Shown piece by piece: positions 25,515-36,790 of a stretch of 64,000 bases of DNA. Within the stretch, counting starts at the first letter, position 1; each line of letters opens with the position of its first letter. A program made the translations under genes and the position numbers. The notes beneath the pieces were generated by a model that did no database searches, was not told the origin of the DNA, and saw nothing but the letters and a program-made list of their open reading frames with translations. The stretch comes from Nocardioides hwasunensis (GTDB lineage: Bacteria; Actinomycetota; Actinomycetes; Propionibacteriales; Nocardioidaceae): assembly GCF_014779665.1 (NCBI RefSeq), contig NZ_JACXYY010000002.1, positions 186,001-250,000 on the forward strand. The letters run 5' to 3'.

Positions 25515-26952
25515 AGTCGCGGACCGGCTCGACGGCCGCCCGCTGCGGACGGCTGATCAGCACGAACGCGGCCCACGCGCCCAGCACGCCGGCAGCGATG
25601 CCGAGCCCGAGCTGTGGCATGAGCGGCATGGCGATGCCGATGAAGCCGCCGATGACCCACGCCAGCTGGAGCGTGGTGTCGGAGCGGGCGAAGGCGCTCG
25701 CCTGGATCCGGCTCGGGATGTCGCGCTGGATGGTCGAGTCGAGCGAGAGCTTGGCCAGGGACTGGGCGAGGCCGGCCGTCAGGCCGAGCAGCACCAGCGG
25801 GATCAGTCCGTAGAAGAGGGCGGCCACGGTCGCGATGGCGACGTCGGCCAGCAGCGCGAGCACCACGGTCACGGCCGGGTTGATCCTGCGCAGCACGGAC
25901 CCGATGGTGATGCCGAGGGTGTTGCCGAGGCCGGCGGCGCCGATCACCAGCCCGAGCAGGATCTCGGGTCGCCAGTCGCCGATGGGGTTCTCGCGCAGCA
26001 GGAACGCCATGAACATCGTGAGGAACCCCGAGAGCCAGCGGGGACCGCAGTTGGCCCGGAGGGCGAAGGCGACGGCGGCCGGGATCCGGGTCTTCGTACG
26101 GCGTCCGGTCGGCGCCTCGTCGGACTCGCCGGCGAGCACCAGGTCGCCCTCGCCGTGGCTGGAGTCGACCTTCTCGGGCAGCCGGATCGCCCAGATCGTG
26201 GCGAGCACGAAGACCACGAAGGCGTAGCGCAGCGACCACTCGGGGCCGAAGGTCGAGGCGAGGACCGCCAGCGGCGCCGAGACACCCGCTCCGACGACGC
26301 CGGCCAGGGACACCCGGGCGTTGGCCTTGACCAGTGTGAGGTCGGGCGGTCGCAGGCGCGGGACGGCCGCCGCGCGGGTGACGCCGTAGGCCTTCGAGGC
26401 GACCAGGACGCCCAGCGCCGCCGGGAAGAGCCAGGCCGACTCGGTCACCACCGCGGTGGCGAGCACCCAGCAGAGGAACCCCCTGATGGCCATCGTCGAG
26501 CCGACGGCCCACCGACGGCCATGGCTGAAGCGGTCGAGGAACGGTCCGATCAGCGGGGCCACGATGGCGAACGGGAGCATCGTCAGACCGAGGAAGAGGG
26601 CGACCTGGCCGCGGGCCTCACCCGTCGGCACCTGGAAGAACAGGGTCCCGGCCAGCGAGATCGCCACGGCCGCGTCGCCGGCGGCGTTGAAGGCGTGCAG
26701 CTCGATCAGGCGGGAGAGGCCCGAGTCGCCGGCGCCCTCCGCGCGTGCGGCACGACGGGCCTGACGGACGGCGAACTGACCGGCGGTGCCGGCGCCGCGA
26801 CCGGCGGTGCGCGCCCCACGGCCGGCGGCCCGGGCGCCCCGGGCGGCGCCGGCGAGCGAGCGACGCACGGCCGAGCCGTGCGGCGGCGTGGTCGACTCCG
26901 ACGAGTGCGCCGACGAGTGCCCCGAGGTCGAGTCGGGGTGGTCGTCGGTCAC
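25513..26952 (-). CDS. MFS transporter with long Gly/Ala/Arg-rich N-terminal tail
   Basis: A 479-residue major facilitator with about 11-12 hydrophobic segments starting near residue 85 (FNAAGDAAVAISLAGTLFF). Before that is an 80-residue cytoplasmic tail: first Ser/His/Asp-rich, then a stretch of GARxAGR-like repeats (about 32-65). The loop between the two halves is long and charged (EKVDSSHGEGDLVLAGESDEA). The GTG at 26952 follows AGGAGAAG by about 8 bases. The substrate is unknown; annotated relatives are generic MFS exporters. It is divergent from the DUF3027 gene. Confidence 0.85.
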   Translation of the reverse strand: MTDDHPDSTSGHSSAHSSESTTPPHGSAVRRSLAGAARGARAAGRGARTAGRGAGTAGQFAVRQARRAARAEGAGDSGLSRLIELHAFNAAGDAAVAISLAGTLFFQVPTGEARGQVALFLGLTMLPFAIVAPLIGPFLDRFSHGRRWAVGSTMAIRGFLCWVLATAVVTESAWLFPAALGVLVASKAYGVTRAAAVPRLRPPDLTLVKANARVSLAGVVGAGVSAPLAVLASTFGPEWSLRYAFVVFVLATIWAIRLPEKVDSSHGEGDLVLAGESDEAPTGRRTKTRIPAAVAFALRANCGPRWLSGFLTMFMAFLLRENPIGDWRPEILLGLVIGAAGLGNTLGITIGSVLRRINPAVTVVLALLADVAIATVAALFYGLIPLVLLGLTAGLAQSLAKLSLDSTIQRDIPSRIQASAFARSDTTLQLAWVIGGFIGIAMPLMPQLGLGIAAGVLGAWAAFVLISRPQRAAVEPVRD

Positions 26953-27037
26953 GGCACCATCTTCTCCTACGCGCCCGACAACGCGGGCCGGGACGCCCGG
27001 GTTCGACGTCGAGGAGACACCGCAGCCGGACGTTTGC

Positions 27038-27043
27038 GAGAAT
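27038..27043 (+). promoter_or_regulatory. leaderless -10-like box of the DUF3027 gene
   Basis: GAGAAT at 27038-27043 is 6 bases before the GTG at 27050. The first base departs from TANNNT, but the spacing equals that of the other leaderless genes in this window and trmB has the same hexamer. Confidence 0.4.
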
Positions 27044-27049
27044 GCAGAG

Positions 27050-27835
27050 GTGTTCTCACTCCCCACACGTGCCGGCAAGCCGGACTCGACCCTCGCCAAG
27101 GCCGTCGACCTGGCGCGCGACGTCGTCCTCGAGGTCGCCGAGCCGGCAGAGGTGGGTGACCACCTGGGTGCGCACGCCGACGGCGAGCGCGTCGTCACGC
27201 ACCACTTCGCGTGCGTCCGACCTGGCTACCCGGGGTGGTACTGGTCGGTCACGCTGACCCGCGCCAAGCGCGGCAAGGACCTCACCGTCAACGAGGTCGT
27301 CCTCCTGCCCGGCGACGAGGCCATCGTGGCCCCCGCCTGGGTTCCCTACAAGGAGCGCATCCAGCCCGGCGACCTCTCGCCCGGCGACCTGCTCCCCGTC
27401 GAGGACGAGGACGCACGACTGGTGCCGACCTACCTCGTCGGCGACGACCCGCTCGACACCCCGCTCGACGGCGACGCCCGGGCGCAGGTGCGTCGGGTGG
27501 CCGAGGACCTGGGGCTGGGTCGCGTCCGCACGCTGAGCCGGGAGGGCCTCGACATGGCCGCGGAGCGCTGGCACGCCGGCGACGGCGGCCCCGACGCACC
27601 CCTCGCGAAGAGCGCCCCCGAGCACTGCTGGTCGTGCGGCTTCCTGGTCCGGCTCAACGGCTCGCTGTCCGACGGCTTCGGGGTGTGCGCCAACGGCAAC
27701 GCCAACGACGACGGCCGGGTCGTCACCCTCGACCACGGCTGCGGTGCGCACTCGGAGGTCAAGCTCGCCCGCAAGCAGCAGCCCCTCCCCATGCCCGAGC
27801 ACGTCTTCGACACGCTCAACGACGACGAGGTCTGA
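27050..27835 (+). CDS. DUF3027 protein
   Basis: A 261-residue protein of the actinobacterial DUF3027 family. The GWYWSVTLTRAKRGKDLTVNEVVLLPGDEAIVAPAWVPYKERI core (about residues 63-105) is the family hallmark. A C-terminal zinc-ribbon-like region has HCWSCGF, then GFGVCANG and DHGCGAHSE, supplying four or five Cys/His ligands. No enzymatic motif is visible and no function is known to me. The start is set by the GAGAAT box. It converges on the methyltransferase gene. Confidence 0.85.
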   Translation: MFSLPTRAGKPDSTLAKAVDLARDVVLEVAEPAEVGDHLGAHADGERVVTHHFACVRPGYPGWYWSVTLTRAKRGKDLTVNEVVLLPGDEAIVAPAWVPYKERIQPGDLSPGDLLPVEDEDARLVPTYLVGDDPLDTPLDGDARAQVRRVAEDLGLGRVRTLSREGLDMAAERWHAGDGGPDAPLAKSAPEHCWSCGFLVRLNGSLSDGFGVCANGNANDDGRVVTLDHGCGAHSEVKLARKQQPLPMPEHVFDTLNDDEV

Positions 27836-27843
27836 GCCGCTCG

Positions 27844-27860
27844 GTCCCGACCGTCGGGAT
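27844..27860. terminator. candidate bidirectional terminator after DUF3027
   Basis: GTCCCGA-CCG-TCGGGAT gives a 7-bp stem (one G-T pair) with a 3-base loop in the 24-base gap between convergent genes. Confidence 0.5.
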
Positions 27861-28459
27861 CAGCCCCGGGCGAGCACCCAGACGGCGTACTCGTCGTTCG
27901 GCTCGTGCAGCTCGTAGCTGCCGAACCGGTGCACGACCCGCAGCCCGGCCGACGCGACGTCCGCGATGAAGTCGTCGGCCGGATAGGTGCGGCTGCCGGC
28001 CTTGACCGCCGTGAGGTGGAAGCCGACCACGGCCCTCCCGTCGGGAGCCAGGAGGTCGCGCGTCTGCTCGAGGACCGCGACCTCGGTGCCCTCGCCCAGG
28101 TAGATCATCACGTTGCCCACGAGGGCCACGACGTCGAACGACCCGAGGTCGTCGGGGTCGAGGCCGAGCGCCTGGTGGGGGAGCACCGCCAGGTCCGGGT
28201 ACGTCGCCTCCGACTGCGCGCGGAGGGCGGGGTCGGGCTCGGTCGCGACGACATCGTGTCCGCGCGCGTGGAGGGCGGCTGCGACGCGGCCCATGCCCGA
28301 GCCAACATCGAGGACACGGGCGCCACGGGGGGCCAGGGCGTCGACGAAGCGCGCCTCCCCGTCCACGTCGATGCCGCGGGCGACCCGGTCGGCGAAGTGC
28401 TCCCCGTAGCCGCGGTTGTCCGGTCCGGCCAGCTCCCAACGGGTCGGGGGCAGCGTCAT
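27860..28459 (-). CDS. class I SAM-dependent methyltransferase
   Basis: A 199-residue protein with a Rossmann methyltransferase core: motif I VLDVGSGMGRVA near residues 48-59, an acidic ribose-binding TEPDP at strand 2, and a LVGNVMIYL segment at motif IV. The substrate is not predictable. The ATG at 28459 overlaps the stop of the DUF2530 gene by 4 bases, so the pair is translationally coupled. Confidence 0.85.
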   Translation of the reverse strand: MTLPPTRWELAGPDNRGYGEHFADRVARGIDVDGEARFVDALAPRGARVLDVGSGMGRVAAALHARGHDVVATEPDPALRAQSEATYPDLAVLPHQALGLDPDDLGSFDVVALVGNVMIYLGEGTEVAVLEQTRDLLAPDGRAVVGFHLTAVKAGSRTYPADDFIADVASAGLRVVHRFGSYELHEPNDEYAVWVLARG

Positions 28460-28743
28460 CGCTCGACCTGCTGCGCGGCCCGCTCCCTGCGGCGACGCCG
28501 GCAGTACTCCAGCCCGCAGAGCCCGAGCCCGAAGCCGGCCAGGCACGTCCACAGCCACCAGGTGCGGCCGTTGTCCTGCAGGGTGCTCCAGAAGGGGAGC
28601 AGGCCGAGGAACCCCAGCAGCCAGAGCGCGGTGCCGACCTCGGTGGTGCGCACGCCGTCGACGTCGAGGGGCTCGACCTGCGCGACGATGTAGGTGCGGT
28701 TGCCGATCTCGTGCTGCGTCGGCTGCTCGTCGCCCAGGTCCAC
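28456..28743 (-). CDS. DUF2530 small membrane protein
   Basis: A 95-residue protein with two hydrophobic segments (ALWLLGFLGLLPFW and WWLWTCLAGFGLGLCGL, about residues 39-52 and 62-78) and an Arg-rich C-terminus ending RRRRRERAAQQ. It matches the small actinobacterial DUF2530 family, function unknown. Positive residues after the second segment suggest both ends are cytoplasmic. The GTG start follows TAGCGT by 6 bases. It is divergent from the purine permease gene. Confidence 0.75.
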   Translation of the reverse strand: MDLGDEQPTQHEIGNRTYIVAQVEPLDVDGVRTTEVGTALWLLGFLGLLPFWSTLQDNGRTWWLWTCLAGFGLGLCGLEYCRRRRRERAAQQVER

Positions 28744-28749
28744 ACGGTC

Positions 28750-28755
28750 ACGCTA
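28750..28755 (-). promoter_or_regulatory. leaderless -10 box of the DUF2530 gene
   Basis: TAGCGT on the minus strand (28755 to 28750), spacer GACCGT, then the GTG start at 28743. Confidence 0.5.
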
Positions 28756-28813
28756 CAACCCGCGGAACGAGACGAAACACAGCCGTAGCACGGGTCTGCC
28801 ACACTGCCGTTCC

Positions 28814-30301
28814 GTGACCAGTGACTCGACGACCACCGCACCGCGCCCGAAGGCCACCGGCCTCGACGGCTACTTCCGCATCAGCGAGCGGGGCTCGGAC
28901 GTCGGTCGCGAGGTCCGCGGCGGCCTCGTCACGTTCTTGACGATGGCCTACATCATCGTCCTGAACCCGCTGATCCTCGGCTACGTGCCGGACTCGACGG
29001 GCGCCTTCCTCGGCGGCGGCGCCGAGGCCGGGAGCGGCATCCCGGCGATCGCTGCCGGCACGGCGCTGGTCGCCGGCGCGCTGACCATCGTGATGGGCGG
29101 ATACGCCAACTTCCCTCTGGCACTGGCGACCGGTCTGGGCCTCAACGCCTTCGTGGCCAACACCATCGCGCGCCAGTCCACCTGGGACGCCGCCATGGGC
29201 CTGGTGGTCCTCGAGGGGATCATCATCCTCGTCCTGGTGCTCACCGGCTTCCGCAAGGCCGTCTTCCACGCGGTGCCGCAGCAGCTCAAGGTCGCCATCT
29301 CGGTCGGGATCGGGCTGTTCATCGCCCTGATCGGCTTCGTCGACGCCCGGGTGGTGACCCGGATCCCGGACGCCTTCCAGACGACGGTCCCGGTCCAGCT
29401 CGGTGCCGACGGCCACCTCGGCGGCTGGCCGGTGCTGGTCTTCTGCCTCGGCCTGGCCCTCATGGTCGCGCTCTGGGTCCGCAAGGTCCGCGGCGCCATC
29501 CTGATCGCGATCGTCGCGACCACGGTCGTCGCCGTCGTCGTCGAGGCGATCGCCGGCGTCGGCGCCTCCTCCGCGGACAACCCCAAGGGCTGGTCCCTCA
29601 GCGTGCCGACGTTGAGCGGCGACATCGTCGCCCTGCCGAAGCTCGACACCTTCGGCAGCGTCGACCTGTTCGGCGCCTTCGGCAGCGCCGGGACCGGTGT
29701 CCTGGCGGCCATGCTGCTGATCTTCTCGCTGCTGCTGGCCGACTTCTTCGACACGATGGGCACGATGACGGCCATCGGGGCCGAGGCCGGGCTCAACGAC
29801 GAGGAGGGTGTCCCTCCGAACGCGCAGCGGATCCTGGTCGTCGACTCCGTCGCCGCCATCGCCGGCGGTGCGGCCGGCGTGTCGTCCAACACCTCCTACA
29901 TCGAGAGCGCCTCCGGTGTCGGGGAGGGCGCCCGCACGGGCCTGGCCTCGATCGTGACCGGCGCCCTGTTCCTGCTGGCGACGTTCTTCACCCCGCTCGT
30001 CAAGGCGATCCCGTCCGAGGCCGCCGTCCCCGCGCTCGTCCTGGTCGGCTTCTTGATGATGCAGCAGGTCACCGAGATCGACTGGCGCGACCTCGAGGTC
30101 GCGATCCCGGCGTTCCTCACGGTCGTGCTGATGCCGTTCACCTACTCGATCTCGGTCGGCATCGGCGCCGGCTTCGTGTCGTACGTCTTCCTCAAGGTGG
30201 TCCTCGGCAAGGTCCGCGACGTGCACCCGCTGATGTGGGTCGTCGCCGCGCTGTTCGTCGTCTACTTCGCCTACACGCCGATCAGCGGCTGGCTCTCCTG
30301 A
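28814..30301 (+). CDS. NCS2-family (AzgA-type) purine permease
   Basis: A 495-residue transporter with about 12-14 hydrophobic segments. The N-terminal GLDGYFRISERGSDVGREVRGGLVTFLTMAYIIVLNP stretch and the later TMGTMTAIG and SNTSYIESASGVGEGARTGLAS motifs are hallmarks of the AzgA-like branch of NCS2, which imports adenine, guanine and hypoxanthine by proton symport. Length is normal for the family (about 450-500). The GTG at 28814 follows a CACACT hexamer by 8 bases and no ribosome binding site is seen. It stands alone: DUF2530 is divergent and the MarR gene downstream has its own promoter. Confidence 0.9.
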   Translation: MTSDSTTTAPRPKATGLDGYFRISERGSDVGREVRGGLVTFLTMAYIIVLNPLILGYVPDSTGAFLGGGAEAGSGIPAIAAGTALVAGALTIVMGGYANFPLALATGLGLNAFVANTIARQSTWDAAMGLVVLEGIIILVLVLTGFRKAVFHAVPQQLKVAISVGIGLFIALIGFVDARVVTRIPDAFQTTVPVQLGADGHLGGWPVLVFCLGLALMVALWVRKVRGAILIAIVATTVVAVVVEAIAGVGASSADNPKGWSLSVPTLSGDIVALPKLDTFGSVDLFGAFGSAGTGVLAAMLLIFSLLLADFFDTMGTMTAIGAEAGLNDEEGVPPNAQRILVVDSVAAIAGGAAGVSSNTSYIESASGVGEGARTGLASIVTGALFLLATFFTPLVKAIPSEAAVPALVLVGFLMMQQVTEIDWRDLEVAIPAFLTVVLMPFTYSISVGIGAGFVSYVFLKVVLGKVRDVHPLMWVVAALFVVYFAYTPISGWLS

Positions 30302-30372
30302 CGACGACCGCCTGACGGCCTCGGGGATCCTCGGCCAGCCGGGGATCGCCGGAGATCGCCGGGCCGGAATAG

Positions 30373-30385
30373 TTAGCACAGGTAA
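30373..30385. promoter_or_regulatory. candidate MarR operator
   Basis: TTAGCACAGGTAA is a near-perfect palindrome (TTAGC/GGTAA with one mismatch per arm) in an AT-rich patch directly upstream of the -10 box of the marR-like gene. MarR proteins bind TTA-rich palindromes of this size and usually repress themselves. Confidence 0.5.
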
Positions 30386-30390
30386 TGAGT

Positions 30391-30396
30391 TATGCT
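30391..30396 (+). promoter_or_regulatory. leaderless -10 box of the MarR gene
   Basis: TATGCT at 30391-30396, then CACGAC, then ATG at 30403. This fixes the start at 30403 rather than the in-frame ATG at 30385, which overlaps the candidate operator. Confidence 0.55.
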
Positions 30397-30402
30397 CACG
30401 AC

Positions 30403-30849
30403 ATGACGCCGACCGCCGATCTCCGCTCCGACGCCGGGCTCACCTCCGAGCTCCGCAGCGGCGTGATGCGCCTGCGTCGCCGCCTGATGGGCGAGCGCCA
30501 CCCCGACAACGACCTCAGCCTCGGGCAGATGGTCGTGCTGGGGCTGCTGGTGCGTCTGGGCGACCAGACCGTCGGCGACCTCGCCCGTGCCGAGCGGGTG
30601 CAGCCGCCATCGATGACGCGCACCGTCAACTGCCTCGAGGCGGGCGGCTACGTCGAGCGCCGTCCCCACGAGACCGACGGCCGCCAGGTGGTCGTCTCGC
30701 TGACCGACGCCGGTCGCGCGGCGGTCCTCGCCGACCGCCAGCGTCGCGACGCCTGGCTCTCCCAGCAGCTGGCCGCGCTCACGCCGGCCGAGCGCGCCAC
30801 GCTCCGCGAGGCCGCGCCCATCCTGACCCGGCTGGCCCTGACCGACTGA
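30403..30849 (+). CDS. MarR-family transcriptional regulator
   Basis: A 148-residue winged-helix regulator: a dimerisation helix at residues 5-30, the HTH at about 50-75 (QTVGDLARAERVQPPSMTRTVNCLE), and the wing with RRPHETDGRQVVVSLTDAG. MarR proteins typically repress an adjacent efflux pump and release DNA on binding a small aromatic compound. The MFS gene starts 36 bases downstream on the same strand, a classic regulator-pump pair. The stop region contains a 12-base direct repeat CTGACCGACTGA (30838-30849 and 30856-30867). Confidence 0.88.
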   Translation: MTPTADLRSDAGLTSELRSGVMRLRRRLMGERHPDNDLSLGQMVVLGLLVRLGDQTVGDLARAERVQPPSMTRTVNCLEAGGYVERRPHETDGRQVVVSLTDAGRAAVLADRQRRDAWLSQQLAALTPAERATLREAAPILTRLALTD

Positions 30850-30884
30850 CCCGACCTGACCGACTGAACGACCGAGGAGTCACC

Positions 30885-32162
30885 ACGAGTCCCACCTTCC
30901 GATCCCTGGCCAACCCCAACTACCGCCGCTACGCCGCCGGTGGTGTCGTGTCCAACACCGGCACCTGGATGCAGCGCGTCGCGCAGGACTGGCTGGTCCT
31001 CCAGCTCGCGGGCGCGTCCGGCGCGACCGCGCTGGGCATCACGACCGGCCTGCAGTTCCTGCCGTTCCTGCTGCTGACCCCGGTGGCCGGACTCGTCGCC
31101 GACCGCGTGCCGAAGCACCGGCTGCTCCAGCTCACCAACCTCGGCATGGCACTGCCCGCCGCCGTGCTCGGCCTGCTCGCCGTGACCGGCACCGCCGAGG
31201 TGTGGCACGTCTACGTGCTCGCCCTCCTGCTCGGCTCCGCGTCGGCCTTCGACGCGCCCGCGCGCCAGTCGTTCGTCTCCGAGCTCGTCGACCCCGTCGA
31301 CCTGACCAACGCGGTCGGCCTCAACTCCGCCAGCTTCAACGCCGCCCGCCTGGTCGGACCCGGCCTCGCCGGCCTGCTCATCGCCGCCCTCGGCGGGGGA
31401 GCGGTGGGCACCGGCTGGGTCATCCTCTTCAACGCGGTGTCGTACGCCGCTCCGATCTGGTCGCTGCGCCACCTCGACGTCAGTCGGATCGACGCCGCCG
31501 CGCCCGCCGACCGCGGACCCGGTGCGATCAAGGAGGGTCTGGCCTACGTGCGTGCCCGCCCCGACCTGCTGCTGATGCTGAGCATGGTGTTCTTCGCCGG
31601 CACCTTCGGGCTCAACTTCCAGATCACCTCGGCGCTCATGGCGACCGAGGTCTTCGACAAGGGTCCCCAGGAGTTCGGCCTGCTCGGCACCTTCCTCGCG
31701 ATCGGCTCGCTGAGCGGCGCCCTGCTCGCGGCCCGGCGCGCCGTGGTCCGGCAGCGACTGGTCGTGGGCTCGGCGCTCGCCTTCGGCGTGTCGGTCATGC
31801 TCGCCGGCCTGATGCCGACCTACCTGACCTTCGCGCTGCTGGCTCCGGTGACCGGCCTCACCGCGCTGACCTTCATCACCGCGGCCAACACCTACATGCA
31901 GCTGCACACCGACGCCGGGGTGCGCGGTCGGGTGATGGCGCTCTACCTGATGATCTTCATGGGTGGCACACCGATCGGCGCGCCCATCATCGGCTGGATC
32001 GGCCACGAGTACGGCGCCCGCTGGACGCTGCTGGGCGGTGGACTCATGACGATCGTCGGGGTTGCCCTGTCTGCGATGATGTACCTACGGCTCGAGCGGG
32101 CTCGTCGCGAGCGGGTCACCGCCGTCGCCGAGCCGGCTGCGACGGCTCCTGCGGCGTTTTGA
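30885..32162 (+). CDS. MFS exporter with probable non-canonical ACG start
   Basis: A 12-segment major facilitator of the enterobactin-exporter-like group, 425 residues from 30885. Conserved N-terminal text (FRSLANPNYRRYAAGGVVSNTGTWMQRVAQDWLVL) is encoded from 30897 onward, yet the first standard start codon is a GTG at 30948, inside the first membrane segment. GAGGAG at 30874-30879 is 5 bases before ACG AGT CCC at 30885, exactly where ATG AGT CCC would be expected. So either the gene uses ACG, or a CTG at 30906, or the base is a sequencing error or mutation. It is paired with marR upstream. Substrate unknown. Its stop codon overlaps the str operon -35 box. Confidence 0.8.
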   Translation, partial: TSPTFRSLANPNYRRYAAGGVVSNTGTWMQRVAQDWLVLQLAGASGATALGITTGLQFLPFLLLTPVAGLVADRVPKHRLLQLTNLGMALPAAVLGLLAVTGTAEVWHVYVLALLLGSASAFDAPARQSFVSELVDPVDLTNAVGLNSASFNAARLVGPGLAGLLIAALGGGAVGTGWVILFNAVSYAAPIWSLRHLDVSRIDAAAPADRGPGAIKEGLAYVRARPDLLLMLSMVFFAGTFGLNFQITSALMATEVFDKGPQEFGLLGTFLAIGSLSGALLAARRAVVRQRLVVGSALAFGVSVMLAGLMPTYLTFALLAPVTGLTALTFITAANTYMQLHTDAGVRGRVMALYLMIFMGGTPIGAPIIGWIGHEYGARWTLLGGGLMTIVGVALSAMMYLRLERARRERVTAVAEPAATAPAAF

Positions 32163-32187
32163 CCCTGCCGTAGCGCCCGAGTAGCCT
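32159..32187 (+). promoter_or_regulatory. str operon promoter
   Basis: TTGACC at 32159-32164 and TAGCCT at 32182-32187 are separated by exactly 17 bases, the best sigma-A-type promoter in the window. The -35 box overlaps the stop codon of the MFS gene. The predicted start near 32194 gives a leader of about 170 bases before rpsL. Confidence 0.7.
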
Positions 32188-32366
32188 CGCTCTTTGTGTC
32201 TGGCCTGTCCAGACCCATGCCCACGCTCAGCCGTACCGATCCTTGGTAGGCGGCCGTCAGCGCCGCACCCCGGCCTGCTGGCATCAGGCACACGCAGCAA
32301 CGCACGACATCCGAGTCCGGCACCTCGCCGGGCCGTGACGAGAAGACAGAGAGAGGGAACCACCCG

Positions 32367-32738
32367 GTGCCCACCATCAACCAGCTGGTCCGCAAGGGCC
32401 GCCAGGACAAGGTGTCGAAGTCCAAGACGCCCGCCCTGAAGGGATCCCCGCAGCGCCGTGGCGTCTGCACCCGCGTCTACACGACCACCCCGAAGAAGCC
32501 GAACTCCGCCCTCCGCAAGGTCGCCCGCGTGCGCCTGAGCAGCGGCGTCGAGGTCACCGCCTACATCCCGGGTGTCGGTCACAACCTGCAGGAGCACTCG
32601 ATCGTGCTCGTGCGCGGCGGCCGTGTGAAGGACCTTCCCGGTGTCCGCTACAAGATCATCCGCGGCACGCTCGACACCCAGGGTGTCAAGAACCGCAAGC
32701 AGGCCCGCAGCCGCTACGGCGCGAAGAAGGAGAAGTAA
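32367..32738 (+). CDS. rpsL: 30S ribosomal protein S12
   Basis: A 123-residue S12, near identical in pattern to other actinobacterial S12 proteins ([20 protein letters not shown]). K43 and K88 are both lysine, the residues whose change gives streptomycin resistance in mycobacteria, so the allele looks wild-type. D89 next to K88 is the site of methylthiolation in bacteria. GTG start with AGAGAGGGAA upstream. First gene of the str operon; its TAA overlaps the rpsG ATG by one base. Confidence 0.97.
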   Translation: MPTINQLVRKGRQDKVSKSKTPALKGSPQRRGVCTRVYTTTPKKPNSALRKVARVRLSSGVEVTAYIPGVGHNLQEHSIVLVRGGRVKDLPGVRYKIIRGTLDTQGVKNRKQARSRYGAKKEK

Positions 32739-33208
32739 TGCCTCGCAAGGGTCCCGCGCCCAAGCGCCCCCTCGTCGTCGACCCGGTCTACGGCTCGCAG
32801 CTGGTCACCCAGCTCGTCAGCAAGGTCCTCCAGGACGGCAAGAAGGCTGTCGCGCAGCGCATCGTCTACACCGCTCTCGAGGGTTGCCGCGACAAGACCG
32901 GCACCGACCCCGTCGTCACGCTCAAGCGTGCGATGGACAACGTCCGCCCGGCCCTCGAGGTCAAGTCCCGCCGCGTCGGCGGTGCGACCTACCAGGTCCC
33001 TGTGGAGGTCAAGGCCAACCGCTCCACCACGCTGGCCCTGCGCTGGCTCGTGGGCTACGCCGCCGACCGCCGCGAGAAGACCATGGCCGAGCGCCTGATG
33101 AACGAGATCCTCGACGCGAGCAACGGCCTCGGCGCCGCTGTCAAAAAGCGCGAGGACACCCACAAGATGGCCGAGTCCAACAAGGCCTTCGCCCACTACC
33201 GCTGGTGA
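32738..33208 (+). CDS. rpsG: 30S ribosomal protein S7
   Basis: A 156-residue S7, the usual length. It begins [11 protein letters not shown] and contains the conserved [19 protein letters not shown] and [19 protein letters not shown] segments. S7 nucleates 16S 3'-domain assembly and, in E. coli, represses the str operon. The TAATG overlap with rpsL implies coupled translation. A strong hairpin follows in the 86-base gap before fusA. Confidence 0.97.
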   Translation: MPRKGPAPKRPLVVDPVYGSQLVTQLVSKVLQDGKKAVAQRIVYTALEGCRDKTGTDPVVTLKRAMDNVRPALEVKSRRVGGATYQVPVEVKANRSTTLALRWLVGYAADRREKTMAERLMNEILDASNGLGAAVKKREDTHKMAESNKAFAHYRW

Positions 33209-33212
33209 CGTC

Positions 33213-33253
33213 GGGAGGTCGTACGTCCGCCCGCAGCGGTCGTACGACCTCCC
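33213..33253 (+). terminator. 13-bp perfect stem-loop between rpsG and fusA
   Basis: GGGAGGTCGTACG at 33213-33225 is perfectly complementary to CGTACGACCTCCC at 33241-33253, with a 15-base loop. It begins 5 bases after the rpsG stop. No T-run follows. It could be an attenuator, an RNase processing site or an mRNA stabiliser that sets the rpsG:fusA ratio. Confidence 0.7.
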
Positions 33254-33294
33254 ACCCACCGCCCCACCAACCTTCGAGGGACTGAGACACAGAC

Positions 33295-35409
<2,115 letters not shown>

Positions 35410-35483
35410 TCGTCGCCGGATCCTCGGCACCCAGCTACACACCCCACCCACGAGTCAAGTAACAACAATCAGGAGGAGCCCCA

Positions 35484-36677
<1,194 letters not shown>

Positions 36678-36712
36678 TCACCGCCGGTCGCTGACCGGCA
36701 CCTGGCACCACC

Positions 36713-36746
36713 GAGACCCCGTCTCCCGTGAGGGAGGCGGGGTCTC
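36713..36746 (+). terminator. terminator of the str operon
   Basis: GAGACCCC at 36713-36720 pairs with GGGGTCTC at 36739-36746, and inside it CTCCC pairs with GGGAG around a GTGA loop, giving a nearly continuous 13-bp stem. No T-run follows, as is usual for actinobacterial terminators. Confidence 0.85.
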
Positions 36747-36777
36747 GTGCTCCAGCGCCGATGTCAGTGGGCGCGGG

Positions 36778-36783
36778 TACGGT
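36778..36783 (+). promoter_or_regulatory. leaderless -10-like box of the first VOC gene
   Basis: TACGGT is 7 bases before the ATG at 36791 and directly follows the str terminator. Confidence 0.4.
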
Positions 36784-36790
36784 CACCGGC

